Below, piece after piece: positions 11,631 to 21,880 of a DNA stretch of 64,000 nt. The translations under genes were made by a program, and so were the position numbers. Every line of letters begins with the position of its first letter. Positions within the stretch are counted from its first letter, which is position 1. The notes under the pieces are model-generated. The model did not search any database. It saw nothing but the letters and a program-made list of their open reading frames with translations, and had not been told where the DNA came from. The stretch is from Amaurobius ferox (Eukaryota; Arthropoda; Arachnida; Araneae; Amaurobiidae): the NCBI GenBank assembly GCA_951213105.1, contig OX578153.1, positions 58,264,520-58,328,519 on the forward strand. The letters run 5' to 3'.

Positions 11631-12680
11631 ACTAGCCGCATACCCGTTGAAAATCAACGACCCCACATTAAGCAACCCCTGAATAATGTCAATTTTTTAA
11701 TAATTCGCGTTTCTTATTTATTCGACAAATCGAACATTTTGTTTTGAGGCACCCCCAAAAGTTCAAAATATCGGAAAACTGAAATTGCACATGTTCTTCC
11801 TTTCGAACTATCTACCTGTACACCAAATTTGAAGTCTGTATCTTATTTCGAAGCATGTTTTTTTTTATCAATTCACATTTCGAACGTTTTCCTCTGGAGA
11901 ACCCCCTTAAACGAACATTTTTGAAAAATTATATTTGTTTTGGGTGTTTTCATCAAATGATTAGTCTATATATAAAATTTTGAGCCTCTGTCAAATTTTA
12001 AAGGGGCCGTTCTCATTTATTCGGAAAATCGAACATTTTCGTGTGCGGCAACCCCTTAAGTAGGAAATTTTGGAAATCTGAAATTACACACTTTCTTCCT
12101 TTCGAACGGTTTACCTATATACCAAATTTGGAGTCCCTATCTCATCGCAAAGCAGGCTTTCTATCATTTCACTTTTCGAACGTTTTGGTGTGCGGCACCC
12201 CCTTGAGTAGAAAATATTGGAAATCTGAAAATGCACACTTTCTGCCTTTCGAACGATTTACCCATACACCAAATTTGAAGTCTCTACCTCATCGCAAAGC
12301 ATGCTCTCCTATCATTTCACTTTTCGAACGTTTTGGTGTGCTGCACCCCCCCTTAAGTAGAAAATATTGGAAATCTGAAATTGCACACTTTCTTCCTTTC
12401 GAACGATTTACCCATACACCAAATTTGAAGTCTCTATCTCATCGCAAAGCATGCTTTCCTGTCATTTCACTTTTCGAACGTTTTGGTATGGGGCACCCCC
12501 TCTATAGAACGTTTTCGAAAAATTCGATTTTTCCAGGGGGTTTTATCGAACGACCGAGACGTGTACCAAATTGCAAGTCTCTATCTATTCGGGAAGTGCC
12601 TAAAAAAGGCGTGACAGACAGACAGACAGACAGACAGACGGACACTTGGCAATTAGTATATATAATAATAGATAGATATA
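11631..12680 (+). repeat. Family B element, copy 4
   Basis: It resumes directly after the hAT with ACTAGCCGCATACCCGTTG, so the hAT lies at a head-to-tail B junction. It ends with GACA repeats and CACTTGGCAATTAGTATATA. Subunit spacing measured on CGAACGTTTT is 148-150 bp (12177, 12325, 12475). A 258-codon open frame (12041-12817) arises from subunits in phase and runs past the element; I do not regard it as a gene. Confidence 0.7.
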
Positions 12681-12682
12681 TA

Positions 12683-13408
12683 TTCCGGAACTCCATGTAC
12701 AAACTTGGAGAGAAGATAGAGAACATCAATGAGAATCTTAATCGCATAGGAATGCAGGGGCGGAAATGCCGCCCTCAAGTGATAAAGAGACATAAAGACA
12801 CATCAAGGACACAATAGAGAAAGCAGTGTTAAGCGCTTTATTACACACAAAAAAAGAGTACAACCGTTACAAGCATCACAGGAGGTGTTCGAAATTTCGC
12901 CCATTGGCATTGGTGCACGCATGTCACCTACATCGCATGGATCGGCGAACATTCTCAAAGGTACCGGGCGTTTCGCGGGTCGTAGCAGCAGCGATGGCGA
13001 TTCGTGCCACTAGGTCCATATCAGAATCTACTGGCGTTTCGTAGACAATGGCCTTCATCACCCCAGAAATAAAAATCAAGAGGTGATGAATCAAGTGATA
13101 TGGGGGGGGGGGGCATGCGACGGAACCACCACGCCCAATTCATCTACTTCCAAACGTCCGGTCCAAATAGTGACGTACGGAAATTGCATAATGTGATGGA
13201 GCTCCATCATGTTGAAACCATATTCGGCGTCGAATTTGTGTGGAAACATCGGTAAGCAATTCTGGAAGAACCTCCCGAAGAAATATGAGATACTTGTGAG
13301 CGTACATCGTCACCTATCGATTCCCGCCCCAGCTTTCCTAGTGATTATGATTCCTATCGATGTTCTCTACCTCCCCTCCAAGTTTGTACGAGGAGTTCCG
13401 GAACACCT

Positions 13409-13410
<2 letters not shown>
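12683..13410 (-). mobile_element. Internally deleted mariner-like element
   Basis: Both ends carry related inverted termini: TTCCGGAACTCC(A/C)TGTACAAACTTGGAG on the left and the inverse of CCGGAACTCCTCGTACAAAC on the right. Roughly 730 bp remain, with the 3' end of a DDE transposase on the minus strand. Flanking sequence is TA-rich, consistent with TA target choice. The left tip lacks a few bases that the right tip has (CAAGGTG). Most of the transposase is missing. Confidence 0.8.
12876..13066 (-). pseudogene. mariner-like transposase C-terminal remnant
   Basis: The minus strand reads GVMKAIVYETPVDSDMDLVARI and on to NFEHLL followed by a stop at 12876-12878. This motif order is the characteristic C-terminus of one mariner/IS630 group found in insects and other arthropods. 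An in-frame TGA lies at 12924-12926. The catalytic DDE core is absent, so it is non-functional. Confidence 0.85.

Positions 13411-13454
<44 letters not shown>
13411..13454. repeat. (TA)n microsatellite
   Basis: A pure TA run directly at the right end of the mariner-like element. It may derive from the TA target. Confidence 0.95.
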
Positions 13455-13461
<7 letters not shown>

Positions 13462-13475
13462 GATATATTAACCAA

Positions 13476-13790
13476 ATCAAATAATAACGAAATATTAAAA
13501 TCAACAAAACAGTTAAACCACGGCCACAATGTCGAAAAAAGAAATATTCAGCACTGGCTGAAGATTAATTAGACTAGACTCATTTTCAAGTCTGTGTATC
13601 TAGTTCTAATTAACCCAGACACATGCTTATTTCAGAATTGGCAATAGTAAATTACTATAAATACCAATGTAAGCGGGCGTGCGCGCAAACGGGGAATAGA
13701 CTGCAAGCGTTAAAAGAGGAAGAATTGAAAAATGGAAGAGAAAAATAGAAAATCAAATATTACCATTACACTTGAGGCAGGATCCCTTAC
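13476..13790 (+). repeat. Family C dispersed repeat, copy 1
   Basis: A diverged match to 61556-61835. Shared words include TTAATTAGACTAGA, TCAAGTCTG, ATTAACCCA and GCGTTAA-AGAGGAA. Both copies follow a transposon end and a TA-rich stretch. There is no coding potential and I cannot assign the family. Confidence 0.65.
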
Positions 13791-14329
13791 TACACGTAAG
13801 TGCGAAGCAGTCGTAACTGAATGAAGGCGGTCGAGAAGCTTCCAGAGAAAGTATGACAAAATAGTGTGACGCAATAGATCAACCAGGGGGGAGGGGCGGT
13901 AGAGCAGTCAGTAGCAGTTATCTTCCCTAAAATCCGTCTACTGAGTTAGAGTTCGTGACAGAACAATCAATCATTTAAGTGAAACAGGATGAACAGAAAT
14001 CACAGATGTAATTTTTCTAAACAAGGAATTCACAGAAAAAAATGAATAAATGAGTATGCCGGGAAACACCATTATGAAAGGGGGTCAACTCGTAGTATCA
14101 AATTGGCTAATGTTACTTATTTTTATCGAAAATAAGTTTCAAAATATTAAATATTTATGTACCTTATTTTCAAATTTATTGTTTTCCAATTTTCGTATTT
14201 TGATTTATTTTTCTATTTTACATTTATAAATAATCATATAATCAAGAAATTATAATAATTTTTTTAAAAAATAAATAATTAAATTATAGCCGCTATAATT
14301 GGGAATACACTTTTGGATGTTATCGTGTG
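13791..14329. other. Spacer, nothing recognised
   Basis: AT-rich with a G-rich patch near 13885-13900. I see no gene or clear repeat. Confidence 0.4.
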
Positions 14330-14870
14330 GCAGTTGTTACACTGAGTTGATAATTTCAATTACGAAATTCGGAGGATATGCATTATTGGTTGCAGTATTT
14401 AATAATTCTATAAAATGTGTTAATTTATAATTGTCATCATAAATTTTATTGATTCTAAGAACCTGGTTTAATATGAAATTTCTAAACACTGATATATGCA
14501 AACAAGAGTCAAAGTGTTAAATTTTAGGAGAATTGAAGTTAAAATCTATTATTTTATCATATAAGTTTATAGCCAGATTACAATTTTGTAAATTTAAATT
14601 TTAAATGTTTGCAGTATTACAGCAATTATTACTGGCATTTAATTGTAAATTATTAGGATACAAATTTATTACAAGAAGGTTATTATTATGGGATACACAT
14701 AATATATCATCTAAATATCTATACATGAGTAAATTATGCGACATTAGATTATAGTTTTTCTCATAGTAGTATAAATATAGATTAGCCAAAAATGATGAAG
14801 CACACCCTCTTTGTGGGATACTAAACTGTTGTTTAAAAATAGAACTACCATGTTGAATTTAATTCTCATA
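14330..14870 (-). pseudogene. Reverse transcriptase fragment with YLDD motif
   Basis: The minus strand reads FSIPQRGCASSFLANLYLYYYE, then MYRYLDDILC, then LYPNNLQLN and a further NLNLQNCNLAINLYDK after a stop. This is RT motif 4-5-like order (a PQG-type segment, FLANLYL, then the catalytic YLDD aspartates), followed by the thumb-side sequence seen in Penelope-like and related invertebrate RTs. Stops at the end of the 62-codon piece and further down show decay. About 180 codons are readable. Placement among RT clades is uncertain. Confidence 0.65.
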
Positions 14871-14890
14871 GAGAGTGAAATTAAATAATA

Positions 14891-15192
14891 TTACATTCCT
14901 TATATACAATAATGTATAAGGAAAGTATTGTGACGGTATTGTGACGAAGTGTGAAAGTATTGTGACGGTTCGAAAATTCGAATTCGAATTTTCGACGGGA
15001 GAGCATGTTTCAAGCGCATCCCTGAACACGAATCGAACATTTTTGAAGTGATGTTTGTGTGTGTGTGCGTGCGTGTGTGTATGTGTGTGTGTGTAAAAGT
15101 ATGTGTGTGTATGTGTTAGTGAGTCTGTGGAGACGATAACTGACGAATAAATGAACTGATTCGAATGAAATTTGGTACAAAAATTCGTTTTT
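14891..15192 (-). repeat. Family A element, 3' portion, minus copy
   Basis: It begins with the inverse of the A terminal hairpin (ATTCCTTATATACA...AAGGAAAGTATTGTGAC), then CGAATTCGAATTTTCGACG, a TG microsatellite and GAGACGATAACTGACGAATAAATG. It stops at a long TA run, so the 5' part is missing. GTGAC repeats near the hairpin show a small local duplication. Confidence 0.8.
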
Positions 15193-15202
15193 TTGTCAAA
15201 GA

Positions 15203-15348
<146 letters not shown>

Positions 15349-15390
15349 CGCAGAAAATAAAATTATATGTCTCTCAACTCTAAAAATTAA

Positions 15391-15780
15391 ACGTCCTGCC
15401 GAAAAATGTTCATCAAAATCATCTTCATGAATGATTGATTTGCCTTCATGAAATGAATTTACAGAAAGTTTCGCGGACATGAGTGGAGTGTTTGGCATCC
15501 TTCTTCCCTTTCTTTCTGTTGCCTTTGATGGATGAGTTCCCATGAGTGTTCAATGGAGATCTCAGATTTCAAACGCTACTCGTTCCATACCACTTTCGCT
15601 TCGGTAAAACGGATTTCGTGGCTTGTTGAGCATGTTCAACACCAACTGTCAATGTCTGATTCAATGAAGGTTGATGTTCTTTAAACGTTCCCGGAATTTG
15701 AAGTTTTGTGAAGTATTGTTGTAGAAAATACAAAGAAAGCAATGGAGATTTCTGATATTGATTGGAAGATGTTTAATTTT
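15391..15780 (+). repeat. Family G dispersed repeat, copy 1
   Basis: A diverged match to 22023-22420. Shared words include TTTGATGGATGAGTTCC, ATGAGTGTTCAATGGAG, TTCGCTTC(G/A)GTAAAACG and GGCTTGTTGAG. About 390 bp. No ORF. The family is not recognised. Confidence 0.7.
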
Positions 15781-15825
15781 TCTCTGCTGGAGAAAGAAGT
15801 GCAATTGTAAAAATGTGTAATTTTT

Positions 15826-16440
15826 TATTATTTTTACTTTCTTATACGTAGTATTATTTTCACGAAAATTTTGGATTTCAAGCTTTTTATGACACTATAT
15901 GTTTGAAGACCTCCTGAACCCGGTTTGGCTATTTTTGGAGTGACGTCCACTGGATACGTATACGTACATAAGAGATACGTTCACTGGATACGTATACGTA
16001 CGTAAGAGATACGTTTGGATACGTCCATGACGACGTACTGTCTGTATATCTGTGGTCGATTTTTTGTGTTCACGATAGCGGCCACAAATATTAATGGATT
16101 TTCACGTAATTTTACACCCGCCTTTGTTATAAAAAATTCTAGAACTGGATCGAATTTTTTTTTTAATTCGAACGAAAACTTTGAAATTTATTTGAAATAT
16201 TTTATTTTTCTAACATGGCATCATGATAAAATTTGACAAAATCATTCATACAAGGGTTTATCTGGTTCAATGATCACGATATTTTATATCTTCAATCATT
16301 GTTGCGAAAAATAGCCGCGATACAATTTTTTGTTCGTGACGTCATTATTCCCCCCTCCTGGGACAAGTCGACCGCCCCCCGGGAAATATATTATCAAGTA
16401 TCAAACACTTTAAAGTGGAGGATAACACACTAAGTTGTAA
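15826..16440 (+). repeat. Family H dispersed repeat, copy 1
   Basis: It shares text with 26205-26640 and, inverted, 28205-28795: TACTTTCTTATA at the start, TTTTCACGAAA, GGAGTGACGTCC, ACACGATAGC, AAATATTAATGGATTTTCACG, and AGCCGCGATACAATTTT near the end. A perfect TGACGTCA octamer lies near 16337. It contains a small local duplication of GGATACGTATACGTAC near 15950-16010. No protein domain. Confidence 0.7.
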
Positions 16441-16861
16441 TCATTTGGCCTTATGATACCGATTTTTCAAAAAAATTCTTATAATATTAAAAAAAAATTT
16501 AAGTTACTAAAAATGGATTCTGGTATAAGAAAGTTTTGTTGGCCCACTTTTATTACCGCATAATGTATTTCTCGCTTGAAAATTTAAGAATTTGAGTGCT
16601 TGAGGATAAGAATGTTTAAGGCCGGTACGCGTTTCAAATATTTTTGATAGATATCCGTTCATCCATATGCATGCGTGTACAGTGATTATATGTTTTGAAG
16701 TGTGTCAGGTATTAGCAGGATGACTTAAGGAATGTGGCTACCGCGATAAAAATATTTCATAAATATATTATAGGAATAACTAGAGATAGATCAAATTTAT
16801 AGTAATTTTCGTGATTAGAACTCGATTGATTCAAATTTTAAAATTTCCATGGCGTTATTTC
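16441..16861. other. Spacer, nothing recognised
   Basis: AT-rich, with some resemblance to the region after H copy 2 (AAAAATGGATTCTGGTATAAGAAAGTTT compared with 27067-27092). It may be an extension of family H. Confidence 0.4.
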
Positions 16862-17045
16862 CTGTAAAAAATTCTGATGTGGGACATGTAATGTACTCAT
16901 ATGAATGTATTACATGACTATGTAATGCAATGAATGTATTTCAGTCACAGTGAAAAAATATGTACAAGATCTATAGCACAATGTTTTTACTTTCCTTATA
17001 TACTACATAATGTATTACTACATAATGTATATACTACATAATGTA
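16862..17045 (+). repeat. Family A terminal fragments
   Basis: Holds a degraded A 5' tip (TTCTGATGTGGGACATGTAATG) and A-like TATGTAATGCAATGAATGTATTTC. Near 16990-17045 an A-end-like ACTTTCCTTATATACTACATAATG occurs, with TACTACATAATGTAT repeated three times. Confidence 0.6.
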
Positions 17046-17430
17046 TAATTGCTTGTTAGTATTTTATTTCCATTTTAATTCCTTTTCATCTAATTCCAGG
17101 TTTTGTTTTCATCTAATGCCTTTTTTATATATTTTACAGTTTGTTGCCATTTTAATTTTTCAGGACTATTTATTTATTTCTTCTTCCAAAGTCAGTAAAA
17201 CATATTTATTTAAATTTCTTTAAACATACTCATTTAAATTACTGAGCTAACTGCAATTATTGTTATTTTATATATAAACATCATCTAACTCGTAACCACG
17301 AGAGCGTTGCCAAAATCGTTTTCGTAATATTGATGTTGTCAGATATAAGCACTAATAAAATTAAGATAATATTTTAAATAACAATTGTATTTTAACATAT
17401 AGACCTAACGAAACATTTACTGACATTTTT
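17046..17430. other. Spacer, nothing recognised
   Basis: T-rich on the plus strand; no gene or repeat recognised. Confidence 0.4.
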
Positions 17431-18383
17431 ACTTTCCTTATATACATAATGTATAAGGAAAGTATTGTGACGGGGTCGAAAATTCGAATTCGAGTTTTGG
17501 ACGAGAGAGCACGTTTCAAGCATCCCTGATCACGAATCAAACATTTTTGAGGTGATGTCTGTGTGTGTGTGTATGTGTGTGTGTATGTGTGTGTGTGAAA
17601 GTATGTGTGTGTGTCAGTGAGTCAGTTGAGACGATAACTGACGAACAAATGGATCGATTCGAACGAAACTTGGTACAAAAATCCCAATCCGTGAATACTG
17701 GACGCCTATTGTTTTTAAACGTATTCGAATGTTCAGAACCCCCCTTAATTGTCGAGTGAAATATTGAAAAAAATCATCAAAAAATCAAAACCTTTAATAA
17801 AGTTATGTAAATAGACATTTCTAATGTAATTTTTCCTTAGAAAACGATTGACATAAACTTTAGGACTCTAGCATGAACCGTTCTCGAGATATTGCATGTT
17901 TTTTAAATAAATTTATCAAAAAATCCCATAAATAAAAAAAAAATATATTAACTGTTGAGAAACATGTTCACTTTTCATATGTAATATCATGCGATAAATT
18001 GGGTGACATCATTCTCGTGGATCTAGCTCGTTCCATTCATGAGAAAAGATACTTTGAGTAATACTTTTGTATTTGAATGCCAATAGTTGTTTATCTGCTA
18101 TAAGAATAATTTATTTATCCGTCTATAACGCTTGGCGAGATTTTGGTGCCGAATTTGGCGGCATGTCGTTAACTTGGCGACTTTTTAAATGCTGCCAAAT
18201 TAACGGAAATCTCGCCAAATGGATAAAAATGACAGTAAATCAGTGAAAATGACGACTAATTGACGAAAATTCAATTTCTTGGAAAGAATATAAATAGCTA
18301 CTGTAAGAAAAACTTATTTTTTATTGTAAAAATAGTAAATTCATTGCATTATATAAGGAAAGTCAGGTGTTGCCCACATCAGA
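17431..18383 (-). mobile_element. Family A non-autonomous element, full length, minus copy
   Basis: It spans from the terminal hairpin (ACTTTCCTTATA...AAGGAAAGTATTG) at 17431 to the inverted 5' tip GTTGCCCACATCAGA at 18383, about 953 bp. That matches the 943 bp of the copy at 1728. It includes a TG microsatellite at 17560-17600 and the TTGGCGAGATTTTGG block near 18133. It is bounded by T/A-rich sequence, with no terminal inverted repeat. Confidence 0.8.
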
Positions 18384-18696
18384 TTTTTAATCTTGCGTTG
18401 TACATCGGGCGCTTTTTAGAATGACAACATTTAAAACTATTTCGAAGTAAGCAATAAAATTATATTTCGAGCCACTCTAATTGGGATCAATATTGATAGC
18501 ATCCTTAATAAACAATATGTCCCTATATTGAAATATTTTAATGAATAACTAATTAATTTGATGTTATTTTCGTTAGCTCAGCTTCATTTTATCGATATCC
18601 TCATCAATCTGGGGCGAAATATCGTTATGTCGGTGATATGTTGATAAATGAGCTGCTAAATTTATCTCCAAACGTTACAGACAAACGGAGAAAATA
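18384..18696. other. Spacer, nothing recognised
   Basis: AT-rich; I see nothing recognisable. Confidence 0.4.
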
Positions 18697-19200
18697 GCAT
18701 TTCTTATATATAAATGAGTGTCGGCGAATTATTAAGTGTCAAACTACAAAACTATTGCACAAGTATTGTCTCTTATGAATGGAACGAACTCTATCCATGA
18801 GAATGATGTTAACAAATTTATCACATAACACTGCATGTGAAACGTGAACATATTTCACAATAGTTAATACTGTTTTTAATTTTATGTGATTTTTTTATAA
18901 ATGTACTTTAAAAGTGCAATATCTTGAGTGCAATATTTATCGTACTAAAATATATTTTAATCGTTTTTTAATGAAAAATTACATTTGAAATGATTATCTG
19001 CGTAACAAATTGAAAGTTATGATATTTTGATAATTTTTTCAAATTGTTATTCGAAAATTTGGAGCGGGGTTCTTCCTAGCATTTGATTACGTTCAAAAAA
19101 TCAACAGGCTTCCAGTATTCACTGATTGTAATTTTTGTATAAATGTTCATTCAAAACGATATGATTTTGAGTAAAATAAGGTCTCTTCAGTCTCACGGAT

Positions 19201-19234
<34 letters not shown>

Positions 19235-19346
19235 CATCTAAAAATGATCGATTCGAGTCCAGAGATACTTCAAACGTTCTCTTCCTCCGAAAACTCATTT
19301 TAGAATTTTCGATCCTGTCACAATATTTTCCCTATACATTATACTA
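18697..19346 (+). repeat. Diverged family A copy
   Basis: Older copy with GAATGGAACGAACTCTATCC, TTATCACATAACACTGCATG, a CA microsatellite at 19202-19232, and a worn end CGATCCTGTCACAATATTTTCC. It lacks the 5' tip. Confidence 0.7.
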
Positions 19347-19433
19347 TGTACTTTTAATTCCCATTTTTCTTTGTATAGGTGTAGGGTATAAATTATTTAG
19401 TATAATATTCACTGGATTAGTCCCCGAAACGTA

Positions 19434-19772
19434 ACTTTTGTGATGCATTTATTTGAAAAAAGGCAATGTCTCCAGAATATTTCATGGTAGTGTTGTTCTA
19501 AACGTTGTATCAATCGATTTTTAATGAAAATTTACATAAAAAATTATTATTTACGAGACATTATTGAAGATTTTGATTTTTTGATGATTTTGTCAAAATA
19601 TCATCTAAAAATTTGGCGGTGTTCTGACATTCGATTGAGTTTTAAATCAATAGGCTATCAGTATTCACTGATTCTAATTTTTCTACCAAATTTCGTTCGA
19701 AACACTCCCTTCTGTAGTGATATATTGTCTCTACATACATATACACATACACACATACACATACACACACAT

Positions 19773-19815
<43 letters not shown>

Positions 19816-19931
19816 GAGACATCACCTCAAAAGAGTTCGAAGCGTGTTCCGAGATGCATGAAACCTGTGGAAAAATTTCACCTCGTCAAAATACTTTCGC
19901 CATACATTAAACTATACATGTAGGGAAAGTA
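19434..19931 (+). repeat. Diverged family A copy with CA/TA tract
   Basis: A second worn A 3' half in tandem with the previous one. It contains CTCCAGAATATTTCATGG, TGATTTTTTGATGATTTTGTC, a mixed CACATA/TATA microsatellite at 19736-19811 and an end like CATACATTAAACTATACATG then GGGAAAGTA. Confidence 0.7.
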
Positions 19932-20384
19932 ACAATGATCTCTAAAAGAATGACTGCTGTATACAGTATAATTTAAACTGCACTATGGATGTTATGTATC
20001 AATACAGTATTAATTATGGCAGATAAGCCAAATGAGTTCCATAATTTTTATTTTAAATATTTTATAGAAATATTTTTAAAGAATGAATTTGGCGTTAAAT
20101 TTAAAAACGATATATACTACTTTCTATATATGCATAGTATAATGTATAATTAAAGAATTATGTCGGGGTCGAAAATTCGAATTCGAGTTTTCGACGGCAC
20201 GTTTCAAGCAGTTTCAAGCAGTTTCAAGCACGTTTCAAGCAGTACTTTATCAGTATTTTTAACCAGAAATAAATGAACATCTTTGTTCAGTAGTTAATAC
20301 TAAAAACGTCATTTATTCTCAGCGAAATCTAATTACGACAAAGCTTTCATTCCATTTATTATTTTTTCACAACATCGAAATTTG

Positions 20385-20690
20385 GGGCCAACGGCCGTAC
20401 CGTGCTGAAAACACCGGTTCTCGTTAGATCACCGAAGTCAAGCAGCATCGGGCGCGGTTAGTACTTGGTGGGTGACCACCTCGGAACACCGCGTGCTGTT
20501 GGCCATCTCGGGTGCGGTATCCCCGTGGTTTGCGCGATAGATTTGCACGCTACCACAAATGCCGCCGTGTTCATGCGGAGTACGATCACGTTAAACATGT
20601 GGGTCCGTAAGTCCTTCCGAGAGGTTGGTGGTAGGGGAAGGAGGGTACGGTCCCTGTGGATGCCTCCCCCACAGGGTTCCGCACTGGGAC
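20385..20690 (+). mobile_element. 5S-headed SINE, first copy, 3' truncated
   Basis: It has the same head and body as the copy at 20976-21360 but diverges after about 20678 (CAGGGTTCCGCACTGGGACC), losing the tail. The left target-site sequence ACATCGAAATTTG is present upstream. It therefore arose by duplication of an existing insertion rather than independent retroposition. Confidence 0.85.
20387..20503 (+). rRNA. 5S rRNA-like sequence (SINE head, copy 1)
   Basis: 117 bp matching metazoan 5S rRNA from GCCAACGGCCGTACC to GTGCTGTTGGC, with paired ends GCCAAC/GTTGGC. The internal promoter is recognisable: the A-box/IE area GAAGTCAAGCAGCATCGGG and the C-box area GGTGGGTGACCACCTCGG. One base is missing before GGGTGACC (TTGG-TGGG). 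No T-run terminator follows; SINE body follows instead. It is therefore a pol III SINE head, not a ribosomal gene. Confidence 0.85.
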
Positions 20691-20975
20691 CGGTCCACTG
20701 GGACCATTGTTTCTTTAATTATACATAGTATAATGTATAATTAAAGAATTATGTCGGGGTCGAAAATTCGAATTCGAGTTTTCGACGGCACGTTTCAAGC
20801 AGTTTCAAGCAGTTTCAAGCACGTTTCAAGCAGTACTTTATCAGTATTTTTAACCAGAAATAAATGAACATCTTTGTTCAGTAGTTAATACTAAAAACGT
20901 CATTTATTCTCAGCGAAATCTAATTACGACAAAGCTTTCATTCCATTTATTATTTTTTCACAACATCGAAATTTG

Positions 20976-21360
20976 GGGCCAACGGCCGTACCGTGCTGAA
21001 AACACCGGTTCTCGTTAGATCACCGAAGTCAAGCAGCATCGGGCGCGGTTAGTACTTGGTGGGTGACCACCTCGGAACACCGCGTGCTGTTGGCCATCTC
21101 GGGTGCGGTATCCCCGTGGTTTGCGCGCTAGATTTGCACGCTACCACAAATGCCGCCGTGTTCATGCGGAGTACGATCACGTTAAACATGTGGGTCCGTA
21201 AGTCCTTCCGAGAGGTTGGTGGTAGGGGAAGGAGGGTACGGTCCCGGTGGATGCCTCCCCCACTGGGTTCCGGTCTAAATTGGGTGGCACTTCCCGGCCG
21301 TCCATACAGTTACCTTACACCTTTCTGGTAGGTCGGACGGTCTGGATCTCAACAACAACA
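20976..21360 (+). mobile_element. 5S-headed SINE with TSD, complete copy
   Basis: A 385-bp SINE: 5S-like head (20978-21094), a ~57-bp linker resembling a degraded tRNA (GTGGTTTGCGCGCTAGATTTG), a body starting GCCGCCGTGTTCATGCGGAG, and a tail ending in GTCTGGATCTCAACAACAAC. It is flanked by the 13-bp target duplication ACATCGAAATTTG (20963-20975 and 21361-21373). Body and tail are shared with the tRNA-headed SINE at 58822. Mobilisation would need a partner LINE that recognises the tail; its identity is unknown. Confidence 0.93.
20978..21094 (+). rRNA. 5S rRNA-like sequence (SINE head, copy 2)
   Basis: Identical in layout to the head at 20387-20503. It is directly followed by SINE sequence, without a terminator. 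Confidence 0.85.
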
Positions 21361-21373
21361 ACATCGAAATTTG

Positions 21374-21700
21374 TTAATCTGTGGAAAAAATTATCTGCCC
21401 GGTTACTTGACGTTTTTCATTTATATAGACTTACTAGCAGCATACTCGTTCTTCGTACAGAGTATATAATATAAAGAAACTTATAATTCGCAATCATGTG
21501 CAAATTCTGTTAAAATGTTAAATTTATTGCTCCTAAAGAGAAGTTTAAGAATATATGTTCTCACTATGAAACATTATCTTCACGGGCAGATCTGAAGAAT
21601 ACTAATCATCCTGGCCCCTTTTGTAAGCAAATTTACAAAAAAAAAAAAGGAATTGAATCAATATATGCAAAATGAAAGCATTAAAATTGTATAGGACCCG
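21374..21700. other. Spacer, nothing recognised
   Basis: AT-rich flank of the SINE. No gene seen. Confidence 0.4.
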
Positions 21701-21880
21701 TACTACTTATATACGCGAATATTAGAAGATATAACCTGTATTAGTACATTAGAAGAGTACCCATATTACAATATGAGGCTACCCACAAAATTTCATGAAA
21801 TTCGGTTCAGCCGTTCTCCCGTGATGACGGGACATACAGACAGACAGATTTTCAATTTTATTTATATATATATCTGATAA
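21701..21880 (+). repeat. RTE-like LINE 3' end
   Basis: Contains AAATTTCATGAAATTCGGTTC, then AGCCGTTCTCCCGTGATGACG, ACATACAGACAGACAG and an AT-rich TATATATAT tail. This wording is typical of the 3' ends of RTE-class LINEs and their SINEs in animals. Only the 3' end is present. Confidence 0.55.

Larger units (their letters stand above)
20130..21311 (+). repeat. Tandem duplication of a 591-bp unit
   Basis: Two almost identical units. The 5S-like sequence starts at 20387 in the first and 20978 in the second, a 591-bp offset. Each unit begins near CATAGTATAATGTATAATTAAAG, followed by a family A 3'-end fragment (TCGGGGTCGAAAATTCG), a short GTTTCAAGCA repeat, then the 5S-headed SINE. Only a few substitutions separate the units. 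They diverge after 20678, where the first SINE loses its tail. Confidence 0.92.

Noticed and set aside
12041..12817. 258-codon protein gene
   Set aside because: Built from in-phase family B subunits and running out into the mariner-like element. No domain.
20387..21094. Two 5S rRNA genes in tandem
   Set aside because: No terminator follows either sequence. A SINE body, CAA tail and target duplication show that the 5S part is a SINE head, and the second copy arose by local duplication.
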